In this document: positions 46,317 to 61,302 of the stretch, in pieces
How the letters are laid out: every line of letters begins with the position of its first letter
How positions within the stretch are numbered: position 1 is the first letter of the stretch
Source of the DNA: Tetragonia tetragonoides
Taxonomy: Eukaryota > Streptophyta > Magnoliopsida > Caryophyllales > Aizoaceae
NCBI GenBank assembly: GCA_038025085.1
Contig: CM076147.1
Coordinates: forward strand, 11,342,501-11,406,500
Reading direction: 5' to 3'
DNA length: 64,000 bases
Program-made: the position numbers and the translations under genes
The notes under the pieces: model-generated
Told to the model about the DNA's origin: nothing
Seen by the model: the letters and a program-made list of their open reading frames with translations, nothing else
Database searches by the model: none

Positions 46317-49300
46317 TTGGCTCTTGCTGGAACATTAGGGGGTTCAATGACCCCCTAAAGCAGCAGGAAGTTAAGCGTTACATGATGAACTTTAAGCTTG
46401 ACTTCCTTGCTTTGAATGAAACAAGGGTGAAAATAAATAAGGGTGCTGGCATCTCTAGCAGAATGTTCAAAAAGTGGCAATATGCGACTAACCATGCTGC
46501 TCATTACAATGGTAGAGTATGGTGCTTTTGGAAGGAGGACACTTTACAGGTTGAGAAATTGCATTCTACTGCACAGGCGATTCATTTTAAAATTTTGTGT
46601 AGAGCTACTAGCTTCTCTTTTTTTTTTTTTTTTTTTTTTTCTGTCTGCTATCTATGCTTTCAATAGTGTGGAGGGAAGAAGGGATCTTTTGGATGATTCG
46701 CTTGCTCATGCTAACAGGGTGGGTAATATGCCCTGGTAGATCATGGGGGATTTTAATACTGTTATGGTTGAGGAAGAAAGGCAGTCTTGTAACCCTGTAG
46801 ATATGAGGAGTTTGGACGATTTCAATGCTTGTGCTGCTGCATGCTCCTTGCAGGATCTCCCTTTTGAGGGGCCTATTTTCACATGGTGGAATAAACAACA
46901 TGGGAATGATTGTGTTGTGTCTAAGCTAGATAGGGTCATGGTCAACTGTCAATGGATTCTTCAACAGGTCCCATGTACTATGCAGTTCCTTGAACCAGGA
47001 ATATCTGACCATGCTCCAAGTTTGTTTAAGCTGCTTGATGGGCAGGATAGGAGGCCTAGATCATTTAAATTCTTGAACTGTTGGTGTGATGATCCTCTTT
47101 ATATGGGAATTGTAGAAAGAGTGTGGAGTACACAAGTGAGTGGGTGTACTATGTTTCAGTTGTGTCAGAAGCTTAAACTTCTGAAACATGAACTTAAGGG
47201 ATTACATGTGAAGCATTTTCAAGGAATTGCAACTAAAATTGCTCATGCTACTCACTGCCTTCACTTCGCCCAGGCCAGATTATTAAATGATCCTATGGAT
47301 GTCAATGTACAAGATGAGGAGAAGTACTGGACCACTGAATATATAAAATGGAGGAGGATTGAGGAGAAAATTTTGAAGCAAAAAGCTAAGTGCCACGAGA
47401 TCAAACTGGGAGATGAAAATAATGCTTATTTTCATGCTAGGGTCAAGGAGCAAAGAATGATGTCAAGACTCAATGTTTTTCATAACCCACAGGTGAGAGG
47501 CTGTGTGACCCTGAGGTCATTACCAAGGAAGTGGTCAGATTCTATAAGGAGCTTTTTGGCACTGTAAAAGCTGTCTCAGAATTTGATGCTGATAGAGTTG
47601 CTCAAGGGTTGTGCCTAGATAACTCACAACATCAAGAGCTGTGTGCCCCCTTTACAGATGATGATATCAAGAGAGCTCCCTTTGAAATCCAGATGACAAG
47701 GCACCTAGCCCGGATGGGTATTCTTCTCGGTTTTTCAAAGCTACCTGGGATGTGACCTCTTCTTTACTATGCACTGCTGTGAAGGAGTTCTTTGATAATG
47801 GTAAGTTGTTGGGTGTTATTAACACAAGTATTGTTGCTTTAATACCTAAATGCTCTAACCCTGCTACTATGACTGATTACAGACCCATTGCATGCTGCAA
47901 TGTGGTCTATAAGGTCATAACTAAGCTGCTTACTGAGAGATTGAAACAGGTAGTTCATATGATTGTGGAAAAAGAACAGGCTGCCTTTATTGCAGGAAGA
48001 AGTGTGAGCCAAAACATTTTGTTTGCGCATGAGATGGTGCAACTGTACGGGAGGAAAAATGTCTCACCTAGGGCAATGATCAAGATCGACATCAGGAAAG
48101 CATATGATACAGTTAGCTGGTCCTACCTTAATAATCTGTTACTCTCCTTTGGATTTCCTGATTGGTTAGTTCAGTGGATTATTATCTGTGTTAGGACTGC
48201 TAGGTCCACTTTTAACATTAATAGGGCTGCTGAGGGGTTCTTCAAAGGTGAATGTGGGCTTAGACAAGGAGACCCGATGTCCCCGTATCTCTTTGTGCTT
48301 TGTATGGAGGGCCTTTCTAGGATGCTGAGACCTCTTATGCATTCTCACTCTTTTACTGCACATCCAAAATGTGGGAGAATTGATCTCAATCACATCATAT
48401 TTGCTGATGATCTGTTGATCTTCACTAGAGGTGACGAAAAGTCTGTTATGGCTGCTGTCACTGTGTTTGAAGAGTTTGCTGGTCTCTCTGGGCTTTGTGC
48501 AAATGAGGCCAAAAGTTGTATATACTTTGGAGGGGTGGACGATTCTGTCAAGGAGGTGATTATGGAGAAAACCAAGTTCAGTGAGGGGACTCTTCCCTTT
48601 AGATATCTTGGTGTCCCTTTGTCCTCAACAAGGCTTACAAAAGCTCTTTGTAGACCTTTGTGGGAAATAATCTTTCAAAAAATCACACACTGGGCTAGTC
48701 AGTTGCTTAGTTATGCTGGGAGACTCCAATTGCTCAATACAGTGGTGCTCTCTACTCAGGTTTATTGGACCTCTGTGTTCATGCTCCCAAAGGAAGTTAT
48801 TTATGATATTGAAGCTTTATGCAGGAAGTTTTTGTGGGGGAAAATGCAGCAGACAGTTTGAATGTGAGCTGGTCATCTCTTTGCCAGCCAAAATGCAAAG
48901 GGGGTTTGAATGTGAAACAACTTGCTGATTGGAACCTTGCTGCCAGTTGCAAGGTGCTGTGGTGGGGCAGCAATCCAGGTCAAGATGTGTGGTCTACTTG
49001 GGTGCATGAATACCGCCTGAAACATGGTGATCTTTGGGATGTTAAAGCTAAACAAACCTCGTCTTGGATCTGGAGGAAGCTACTGCACACTAGGGATCTG
49101 TTGGTCACTAGATTTGGTACTTGTCATGCTGTGAAGAATTTCCTCTCAGCTTGTGTGTCCTCTGGCAGATTTAGGATGTCAATAGCTTATGCTAAACTCA
49201 CTGAGAATAAACCAAAGAAGAGGTGGGCTAAGGTTGTTTTGGGAAAAAGCAGCTCGACCTCGTCACAGTTTTGTTGCATGGATGGCATCCAGCCATAAGT

Positions 49301-49710
49301 TGCTAACTAAAATGCAACTTGTGCACAGGGGCATGCACATTGATGTACAGTGCAGCCTCTGTCACAACTTCCCTGAGGATACTTCACATATGTTCTTTAA
49401 TTGTGCTTTCTCTATGCCTGTGTGGAGAGCCCTGCTGGATTGGATGAAAATCAGAAGAAGCCCGCTAAGCTTTCGTAATGAGGTAAAGTGGTTTACAGAT
49501 AAGTGCAGGGGTAGGAAGCTAATGAGCAAATTACGCAGAGCTGTATTTGTTACTACAGTGTATGAACTTTGGAGTGAACGAAATCAGAGGGTGTTTAGTG
49601 ATAATGTTTGGGATTGTGAAGCCATTGTTAGGCAAGTTCAAGTAGGAGTATGTTGTCGTCTTGTTCACCACTATGGTGATCAATCTTTAGAGTTATTGCT
49701 TAGCTTGTAG
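46313..49710 (+). pseudogene. LINE ORF2 (endonuclease, reverse transcriptase, zf-RVT), broken
   Basis: The ATG at 46313 overlaps the ORF1 stop. An APE-type endonuclease begins SerCysTrpAsnIleArgGlyPhe with AlaLeuAsnGluThrArg, and continues after a run of about 23 T at 46618-46640 with MetGlyAspPheAsn and GlyIleSerAspHisAlaPro. RT lies at about 47752-48500: TyrArgProIleAlaCysCysAsn, IleAspIleArgLysAlaTyrAsp, ArgGlnGlyAspProMetSerPro and the catalytic PheAlaAspAspLeu (about 48400). A zf-RVT domain is near the end (CysSerLeuCysHisAsn...PheAsnCys). A TAG at 46737-46739 and frameshifts near 46630, 47500, 47690, 48840 and 49230 break it. RT catalytic residues are intact. Confidence 0.9.
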
Positions 49711-49857
49711 ATGCTTTGTCTATTTAGGGGTTTTTGCCCCAAAACTTTGTTGTAACTCTTCACAAGAGGGTGCTACTTTGGCATCCCTTAGCAAATGGAA
49801 TATATTCACCAATTTCCAAAAAAAAAAAATAAATAAATAAAAAAATTCCCATTTTAT

Positions 49858-50117
49858 TTCTTTTATTTTCTTAGTTATCTCCCTATCCCTTTAATCTCCC
49901 TTTTTATTTTTTGCTTCTTTTATTTTTCCTCTCCCTTGAACACATATTTTAGATCTAGTCTTTTCTATGTGATTATTTTTGCTAACTCATATTTCCTTAA
50001 CTCTAACTCTAATATTTTTTATGTGATTATTTTCGCTAACCCTTATTCATTCAATAACTGTAACTCTTTTTTTTATGTGATTATTTTCACTAACCCATAC
50101 TTATATTATGCTATGTA
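49858..50117 (+). repeat. Three-unit minisatellite in repeat L
   Basis: About three units of 60 bp carrying TATGTGATTATTTTCGCTAAC-like text near 49966, 50017 and 50073. The minus copy of L has a single related stretch. No gene. Confidence 0.65.
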
Positions 50118-50137
50118 TATATATATATGTATATATG

Positions 50138-54186
<4,049 letters not shown>

Positions 54187-55520
54187 TCGGGTCGAACTCT
54201 GAAAACCCGAAAATCAGGCCCCACAACGGGCCTCCCCTTTGATGGTTTTCTCATTCATCAGTCATCACAACTGATAAAAGTCCTCTCTCAAACTCAACTT
54301 CTCATGTCTCATCGGTAATCAATCATCTCCTTTTCTATCTCTTTGGTTCTTTGAATCCATGTGATTCTGTTCTGTTTTTGTTAATTGTTGTGGCTATTTG
54401 GTGAAATTAGGGTTAAGGTTTATATGTTTAGAAATTGATTTCGTATTGATTGAAGGTTTGTTCGTATTTGCGATTTTGATAAAGGTTCGAATGCTATTCT
54501 GTTGGGATTCACAGGTTAAAGCTTCTTTTTAATGTGTTCTTTTCTGTTTTTGTTGAATTGTTGTGGCAACTTTGTGAAATTTTGTTTTCATTCGTGTTAG
54601 GGTTTGATGTTTTGAGTTTCATGTCGGATTTGTTCGTGGTTTGTTACTCCAATTTGTGCTTTCTTATCTGGGTCTCGAATTTTGAGTTCATATATTGTGT
54701 CTTTACAGATTCGCAATTAATTCAAGCATTCCTAATTCAAGTTTCTGATTTTAATTTATGCTTATTGACACCTTTCTACCTCTCTTCTTCATTTTAATAT
54801 TTCGACCACTTCTCCTATCATAAGCAAATGATTTTGTTTGATTGTAGCATATAGAATTTAGGTTTGCAGAATTTGTTAATGTTTAAGTTTGTATATAGTT
54901 CTTGCTAACTGTGTTTGTTTGAATTTTATGTTTTATAAAAGTTCTAACTTATGAATTAGTTGTCTTCATTTTATCCTCAAACTTTCATATTCAATTTTGG
55001 CTTATTGGCAGGTTCAAGCAGAGAATCGGACACTGTTGTTTCAGAGGTCGATATTGTTCTTTTTCGTCAAATTTGTAAGTCAAATTTGTGACCCATCTGC
55101 TTCTCTTTGGTTAATTGTTTCATTTGCTGAATTTAGAGGGTTCTTTTGCTGTTTTATATATGTTCTATCTTAGGGTGTCACCTAGGGTTCAATTGAATTG
55201 TGATGAATATCGCATACTCTAGGTTCTAGTGAGTGGTTCAATTGAATTGTCATAGCTAGAGTTGTCTGGTTCGTGCTGGTTCTTCTATTTTATTTTAGTA
55301 CTTGCCATAAATCTCTTGTCTTTGTGGATCAAATTATCTGGTTCATTGCCTGATTCATGTTTCTGACTCTACAGATGCCAATCTACGTTGACCATTAATG
55401 GCGTTTTGCTTGGTCGTTTCGATTCCGGTAAGGGAGTTATTCGAATCTCCGATGTTGTCCCTCTTTTTTACTCTCAGCAGATAGCTCTCCTTCCGTTCCT
55501 TGGATCGATCTTATACATAT

Positions 55521-55568
<48 letters not shown>

Positions 55569-55729
55569 TATTGATCTGGGTATTTTACAATTTACTTCTC
55601 TCGAATTGTTTGTGTGTTTCCAGTTTACTCTGTTTGTAATCTAAACATGGCTCTGGTCCTATTTGAATGTTTGGCCCTGTGACTTCAGGATTGCTTTCGG
55701 GTTGTCGTGGTCAACGAGGCTGCCTATTG
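54187..55729 (+). other. Captured gene-like sequence with possible leader introns
   Basis: The stretch has the look of a plant 5' region: a C/T-rich leader (54240-54315), a possible donor after CTCATCG at 54316, pyrimidine-rich intron-like sequence, an acceptor TTGGCAG (near 55011), a short exon-like piece and a donor GTAAGT (55074). A second acceptor CTACAG lies near 55374. No protein domain can be named; the open frame at 55388-55639 is not recognised. I infer it may be the leader of the CIPK-like gene whose exons lie further on. Confidence 0.35.
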
Positions 55730-55734
55730 CCCGG

Positions 55735-56975
55735 TGTATACGCCAAAAAAACACCTTCAAATTTCTCCGCAAAAGCCCGATGATGAAAGGAGTAATTTAT
55801 AAACTTGAACGCTATTTTTGCTTTAATAGTTAAGATAAGGTCTCAGGTTTTTCCTCTAAACACTCCTTTATTCTAGTCTCATTCAAAAGCTCCGTTCAAG
55901 AGCTTTCCAACGACACCTCTCATGCCTTTTTCTGACTCACGGTCGCCAAGTTGTGAACCAAGGCTAGAACAGTCTTTTACCATCCAAGGGTAAAACGGTC
56001 TTTTCATATTTTTCGGAACACTAAAATTCCTCCGGAAAATTAAAATAGACTGGATGTCGTCATTATGACGTCATCCAGCTGGCAGCTGACTCAGCTTCAA
56101 GCCGGACTCTTTTTTCAGCCCAAATTCAACTTTCGGCTCCTTTTCAGCCGTTCAACCCTACTTCCTGCGCCTATAAATACGACCCTCCTCCCTCAATTCA
56201 AAACAGACAGTCTACAGTTGACAACCTCTATTCTTAGTAGTATTGACTCTGAGCTTCTTCCTTTTTCTTCCAAACTTATTCTTGAGATCTAGTCTTTTAC
56301 TATTCTTGTCAAATATAGCCTATAGTTCATGTACTAACTCCTGAGAGCTCAAATTAAATTAATTGCCTAATTATTTATTTTCTAGTAGTCATAATGTAGA
56401 TATCATGCTAGAATAACGTCTTTTATTGCTTCCTAAATATTGTCCTTCCAAGCATGTCTAGTCGTTGTAATGCTCAACTTGTCAATTAAATGCATGTCTA
56501 AACAAGGGTTAAAAAATAAATGTTGTGATGCTTGTGATGAACCAATTAATAGTCTGAGTCTAGGCTGTTAATCCGGTTTGTGTGGGAATTATGTCTTTAA
56601 ATTATTAAGCAAACTTGAGTTAGTAGAGGCCGTCATAAAACGGGCGAGTTGGGTGCCTAACACCTTCCGACCTCGTACCTTCGCCCCCGAACCCTTTATT
56701 CTTGTACTCATATGTTCTATATGAGCGGGAGTCTTTCTAAAAACATGATCAGTTCACTTATCGCGCTATTGGGTTGTCCCTTCGGATTGTCCCTTCGGTT
56801 TGTCCCTTTGATAAAACGCCGATAGCAGATTTGTGATCTCTTTCATGGTTTTTATTCAATTCAAGTCTTTACAAAATCTTTTCTAACTCGACGTTTCCTT
56901 GAACTTATCTAAGCCCCCAGCTTATAAATTTTCTATGAGGACGCACTCCGTGGCGAGAAATCCCGGGTCCTTACA
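55735..56975 (+). repeat. Solo LTR of family A with TSD CCCGG
   Basis: It starts TGTATACGCC and ends GGGTCCTTACA, 1241 bp. The duplication CCCGG lies at 55730-55734 and 56976-56980. Neither PBS nor PPT flanks it, so it is a solo LTR left by recombination between the two LTRs of a full element. The TATA box is at 56172-56179. It sits in the captured sequence of the CACTA. Confidence 0.95.
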
Positions 56976-56980
56976 CCCGG

Positions 56981-57996
56981 CGACAGAAAAGTTAGCGCAC
57001 TATCGTTGGTCGTTAACCTGAATTATTCTCTCTCTTGTCTCGATTTTCAGTTTCGGCACTCTATCATCTCCAGTCCCCATTTCATATCTCCCTAGTTGCT
57101 ATTTGCATCTGTTTTATAACTTTTGTGCCCCCTCTGTATGCTAATTGTACTATGTGCATATTTAGACATATTGTGAGTATATGAGTTGTTAATGTTCTGA
57201 TATAATTTCTTTTCTGTCCACCTGAATCAGAACGTTAATTGTAAAACTCATGCTAAATAGTTGTTTTGAGTAGATTAATTTGGTGCAGATACTTGATCTT
57301 GTGGTATCAATTGTTAACTCATTTTGAGTGGCTTAGTGCTTCATGAATAAAGAACAGAATCAGGTTGTTAACTAAAAAAAGGAGAAGAAGAACCAATATC
57401 AATAGCCTAGAATGCATGTGTACATTTAAAAGACTCGACCTAAGTTTTATGTTCTGATCTGACCCTGTGTTTATGACCTGTGATTGGGCTAGGATTTGCT
57501 CCATTCTTAGTTGAATAACTGAGTAAGTGTCTAAGTGAGACGAAAAGTGAAATGCATTAAAATTTACGAGTTGTCTGCATGGAAACTTGCTGATGTGCTA
57601 AAGAGCTGAATCTGTTATTCATAGCCTAGAATACAGGTGTACATTTAAAAGACTCGACCTAAATTTTATGTTCTGATCTGACCTTATGTTTATAACCTGT
57701 AATTGGGCGAGGATTTGCTCCATTCTTAGTTGAATAATTGAGTAAGTGTCTACGTGAGTCGAGAAGCAAAATGCATGGAAATTACGAGTTGTCTGCATGG
57801 AAACTTGCTGATATGCTAAAGAGTTGAATCTGAATTTGGGATTGTCTAGCATGTTTGCATGTTGTTTCTCTGTAACTGCGGGCTCTTCTTTATTTTCTTG
57901 TTATTACATCATATGTATGAAGCAATGAAGTAAAAGTAATAAACAACTAGGAATTTGCATTCAAGTATTGGAGAGGTTGATCTATACCTTTTACAG
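56981..57996 (+). other. Intron-like sequence with a 210-bp tandem duplication
   Basis: Two tandem units at about 57402-57618 and 57619-57834 share ATAGCCTAGAAT...GTACATTTAAAAGACTCGACC and GAGTTGTCTGCATGGAAACTTG. No conserved frame is present. It is probably intron of the captured gene, since it ends in a pyrimidine tract and the acceptor TTTTACAG at 57989-57996. Confidence 0.55.
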
Positions 57997-58053
57997 GAAG
58001 ATGGTCTACTTTGCACTTCCTGCAGGACTCCTCCTAACTATGTTGCTCATGAG
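57997..58053 (+). pseudogene. CIPK/SnRK3-like kinase exon (activation segment)
   Basis: Between an acceptor (TTTTACAG) and a donor (GTACTC), 57 bp encode GluAspGlyLeuLeuCysThrSerCysArgThrProProAsnTyrValAlaHisGlu. CIPK kinases have a very similar activation-loop text (AspGlyLeuLeuHisThrThrCysGlyThrPro-AsnTyrValAlaProGlu). One codon is inserted, Gly of CysGlyThr is Arg, and Pro of AlaProGlu is His, so it is decayed. CIPKs act with calcium-sensing CBL proteins in ion and stress signalling. This is a fragment only. Confidence 0.7.
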
Positions 58054-58245
58054 GTACTCAATTATATGCATATATGTAGAAAGAGTTACAGCACACCAGT
58101 GGTGTCCAGGTAACACTTGAGAACTTTTAAGCTTTATCTAAGATTTCAATCAAATAATCTTGTGGATTATCCGACATGTTATCTTTCCTTGTAGCTCTGT
58201 GCAATATTTTTTTCCGCTTAATAAGAATGGATTTTATTTTTGCAG

Positions 58246-58368
58246 AGAATCACAATTTCAGAAATTCTGCAAAATGAATGGTAAAAAAGGCTTAACATTC
58301 AGCAAGTTCCGCAGATAAAGGGGATGTGAATCTTTGGTGATGTAGATGCTGCTTGTAATAACTCCCAG
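58246..58368 (+). pseudogene. CIPK/SnRK3-like kinase exon (end of kinase domain)
   Basis: After acceptor TTTTTGCAG the frame reads ArgIleThrIleSerGluIleLeuGlnAsnGluTrp, then a TAA where Phe is expected before LysLys. In another frame it ends AspValAspAlaAlaCysAsnAsnSerGln before a GTGAGA donor. CIPKs read ArgIleThrIle..GluIle..GluTrpPheLysLys and AspAspValAspAla at the same place. The exons between the activation loop and this one are missing. It is out of frame and not functional. Confidence 0.68.
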
Positions 58369-58841
58369 GTGAGACATTATATGCCTGAATGTCATAAATC
58401 TGCTTTTTTTTTGTTCCTTTTTTTTCTCTCCAGAGTATGATGCTTGATAAGTTAGGTGAATCTGCTTCTTTATTGTTTCAATTTTTAAATTTTACACTGT
58501 CCGCAGGGTCAAATGCCTCACTTTTTTTGTCTCGTAGATTTCGTAGTTCAGTCTTTGTGGTTATGTTTTGCGCAATTTGGTTAAAACCACCTAACATGTT
58601 TCAAAATTTGTTTAGTACCCCCTGAATTGTTACTATTTGGTGAGTACCACCTTAAATGTTTATTCCGCCGTGGAAGTCACATCTTAAGTGAAATTCCGGC
58701 CAAATCCAAAAATTTTCTGACCATTTTACCCTCACGTGACTTTTAAGTGATTTGACCAAATAATTAAATAAATAAAAAATAAAAAATAAAAAATAAAAAT
58801 ATAAATAACTAAACCTAAACTAAAACTAAAACACATCTCTC

Positions 58842-59210
58842 TCTCTCTCCATCTCCATCTCTCTCTCTCTCAAGCTCGACCATCTCTCTCTCCATCTCCA
58901 TCTCTCTCTCTCTCAAGCTCGACCATCATCTCCGTGCGCTCTCTCTCAAGCTTGTCATTAATGGCGACAAGAACTCAGCGAAGCCATGGCCGCGATGAAG
59001 TTTCCGTGCTCTCTCTCTCTCTCTCTCTCTCTCTCAAGCTCGTACCCATCTCCATCTCTCTCTCAAGCTCTGAAGATCGTCATTAATGGCGACAAGAACT
59101 CAGCGAAAGCCATGGCTGCGATGAAGTTAAAGGCTGTCGACCACCATTTTTGTCCGGCGACCACATATCGAGCTCTCAAGCCACCGATTTGTGGTTTCCG
59201 GCCATGAACC
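58842..59210 (+). repeat. Duplicated CT-rich segments inside the MULE
   Basis: CATCTCTCTCTCTCCATCTC followed by CAAGCTCGACCATC occurs twice (about 58840-58880 and 58881-58926). ATGGCGACAAGAACTCAGCG with its flank occurs at about 58960-59000 and 59085-59127. It may be a captured leader or exon, but no domain is recognised. Confidence 0.55.
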
Positions 59211-59504
59211 ATGGTCGGCGACATTTCTGATTAATCTCGAGCGAGCTTCAAAGGCCATGCATGAGCTTTAGAAGCTCCGATCTTCCGATTCCAAGCTAAG
59301 CTTCTCCTTCTTTCTTTTTAATTTTTTCCCTTTTTGTCTTAATTTTTGGTTTTGTTTCAGAATTTCTCGTTTGAATGTCAAGATGTCGATCTCGATTCTG
59401 AGAATTTCGAGCTCCTAAGGAATCAAAATTTGAGCTTGATTTTGAAGGTTTTGAGATGTAACAATTGATACCAACATCTGCTTCTTCTACGTTTTTATGA
59501 GGAG

Positions 59505-59515
59505 ATTTAATGGAC

Positions 59516-59546
<31 letters not shown>

Positions 59547-59599
59547 CAACGGGGATTTAATGGACTGTTGTTGTTGTTCTGTTTCGCCACGAAAACAGG

Positions 59600-59681
<82 letters not shown>

Positions 59682-59830
59682 CAACGGGGGTTTAATGGAC
59701 TGTTGTTGTTGTTCTGTTTCGCCACGAAAACAGGGGAAGAGAGAGAGAGAGAGCGAGAGACTGTTGTTGTTGTTGTTCAACGGGGATTTAATGGACTGTT
59801 GTTGTTGTTCTGTTTCGCCACGAAAACAGG

Positions 59831-59877
<47 letters not shown>

Positions 59878-59880
59878 GAG
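59505..59880 (+). repeat. Minisatellite of about 100-bp units inside the MULE
   Basis: Three units (about 59553-59640, 59688-59757 and 59782-59875) share TTTAATGGACTG, (GTT)n, TCTGTTTCGCCACGAAAACA and a (GA)n run; a partial unit lies at 59505. (GTT)n and (GA)n lengths differ between units. Cys/Leu- and Arg/Glu-rich frames are artefacts of this. Confidence 0.85.
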
Positions 59881-60321
59881 CGAGAGAATGGGAAGAAAAT
59901 TTTTGGTCAAATTAGTTTAGTTAGTTAGTTTAATTAATTAGTTTAGTTAGTTTAATTAATTTAGTTAGTTTAATTAATTTAATTAATTATTTCGTAAAAT
60001 TAATTATAAGTCACGGGTTAGACACGTGAGGGTAAAATGGTCAGAAAATTTTTGGATTTGGTCGGAATTTCACTTAAGGTGTGAATTCAACGGCGGAATA
60101 AACATTTAAGGTGGTACTCACCAAATAGTAACGATTCAGGGGGTACTAGACAAATTTTGAAACATGTTAGGTGGTTTTAACCAAATTGCGCTTATGTTTT
60201 TGGAATTTTTTTTTTCAATTTCTGAATTGGGAGTTGTCTGCTTGTTTGGTTTCTCTTTTTCTAAATTCTCTTTTTTTTTTCTATTCAAAGTCATATTACC
60301 CTTTTATGTTTTATGTTTTGA

Positions 60322-60394
60322 AGCCTATTAGCTCAATTGGTATAGCAATTGTGCAATTGCACAAAAGACGTGGGTTTGAATCCCACATAGGCTA
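60322..60394 (+). tRNA. tRNA-like sequence (probable pseudogene or SINE head)
   Basis: The 7-bp acceptor stem AGCCTAT/ATAGGCT is perfect, box A reads TAGCTCAATTGG, and the T arm GTGGG TTTGAAT CCCAC is perfect with box B close to consensus. The anticodon stem TTGTG/CACAA closes a loop of only six bases (CAATTG) and the D stem is three base pairs, so the anticodon cannot be assigned. The pol III promoter boxes look usable. It lies in intron-like sequence just inside the right end of the CACTA. It may be a nuclear tRNA pseudogene, an organelle-derived tRNA or the head of a SINE. Confidence 0.55.
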
Positions 60395-60454
60395 CTTATG
60401 AAATAAATTCAATTTTGTTGCAGGGCAACCAAAATAATAATAATAAAAAAGGAG

Positions 60455-60740
60455 AATAGGCGTCGGTTGACTTCGACAACCGACGCCTATAGTCATATCA
60501 TAGGCGTCGATTCACCAAGACAACCGACACCTATATTAAGAATAGGCGTCGGTTCTCTAAGCCAATCGACGCCTATAGTATGACTATAGGCGTCGGTCAT
60601 TTTAATCAATCGACCCCAATGACCTTTTGGCGTTGGTTGGATAACCGACGCCTATTCCAATGGGAGTTGGCGTCACCCGCGTAGGCGTCGGTCGAAAAGC
60701 GACGGCTTTGAGGGTTTTTAACCGACGCCTATAGGTGTTT
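60455..60740. repeat. Right subterminal repeats of the CACTA element
   Basis: Six hairpin-like units of GGCGTCGGTT n AACCGACGCC, near 60457-60492, 60503-60536, 60544-60580, 60585-60620, 60627-60655 and 60684-60732. They match the left subterminal units. Confidence 0.85.
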
Positions 60741-60754
60741 TTGTACTAGTGTGA

Positions 60755-61302
60755 TTTTAGAAAGAAGATGAGAGAAAGTGGCAAATGACCTCTAGGTTAG
60801 AAATTAGTGAGGTTTTTATAGGGAAGTTCAAGGGGAGGGGTATTAGGGTTAGGAAATGGGTGGTTGGATAGGAGGGATGAGAATGGGAGAGATGAGAAAT
60901 GGAGGGTGAGATGGGAGGGGAAAATGGGTGGAAAAGGAGGGTGGCATGTGTCACAAGGGTGGAGGATTGAAGATGATGATAGAATAAAATGATGTGGAGA
61001 TGACAAGGAGAGAGGGGGTGAAAGGATGAGGTAGGAATAAGGGAAATAACAATTAAACTAAAATAAATAAATAAAATTAAATTAAATGTGGGGGGAGAGG
61101 GGTGGGGATAAAAAAAAAATTCTTTCCTTTTTTTTCGGATGAGGGAGGGACATTTTTTTCTTTTTCTTTAATTTTTATTGGGTGGGGGGTTATTTTACTA
61201 ATAATTGGGGTATTTAGGTAATTTTCTCTATCTCCATCATTACTTTTATTTTTAGTAAAATGGATGGGAACAAAGAAATATTATGATGTCATGCATGGCA
61301 TC
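60755..61302 (-). repeat. U3 part of repeat L (minus copy), no gene
   Basis: The reverse complement is pyrimidine-rich and matches 43700-44280 of the plus copy (AACCCTAATACCCCTCC with the TATA region). No coding signal. Confidence 0.6.

Larger units (their letters stand above)
44685..49843 (+). mobile_element. Full-length L1-type LINE with 14-bp target-site duplication
   Basis: The duplication AATTCCCATTTTAT flanks it at 44671-44684 and 49844-49857. The 5' UTR starts AACGGTTAGAG, two ORFs follow, and the 3' end is an A-rich tail (49818-49843, A runs with AAAT units). Length is about 5.16 kb. Both ORFs are broken, so it is an immobile copy, but the exact duplication and full length suggest moderate age. 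Confidence 0.95.
58570..60191. mobile_element. Non-autonomous Mutator-like element (MULE) with 9-bp TSD
   Basis: Terminal inverted repeats of about 170 bp (58570-58738 and 60023-60191) start GCGCAATTTGGTTAAAACC on both ends, with about eight mismatches. The duplication TTATGTTTT is at 58561-58569 and 60192-60200. Nine bases plus long TIRs is the Mutator signature. The 1.62-kb element has no transposase. Its interior is CT-rich with short duplications and possible captured text (AlaThrLysMet-like frame near 59095-59205), followed by a GTT/GA minisatellite. Confidence 0.92.

Noticed and set aside
59487..59928. Cys/Leu- and Arg/Glu-rich frames in the MULE
   Set aside because: Translation of (GTT)n and (GA)n minisatellite units on both strands.
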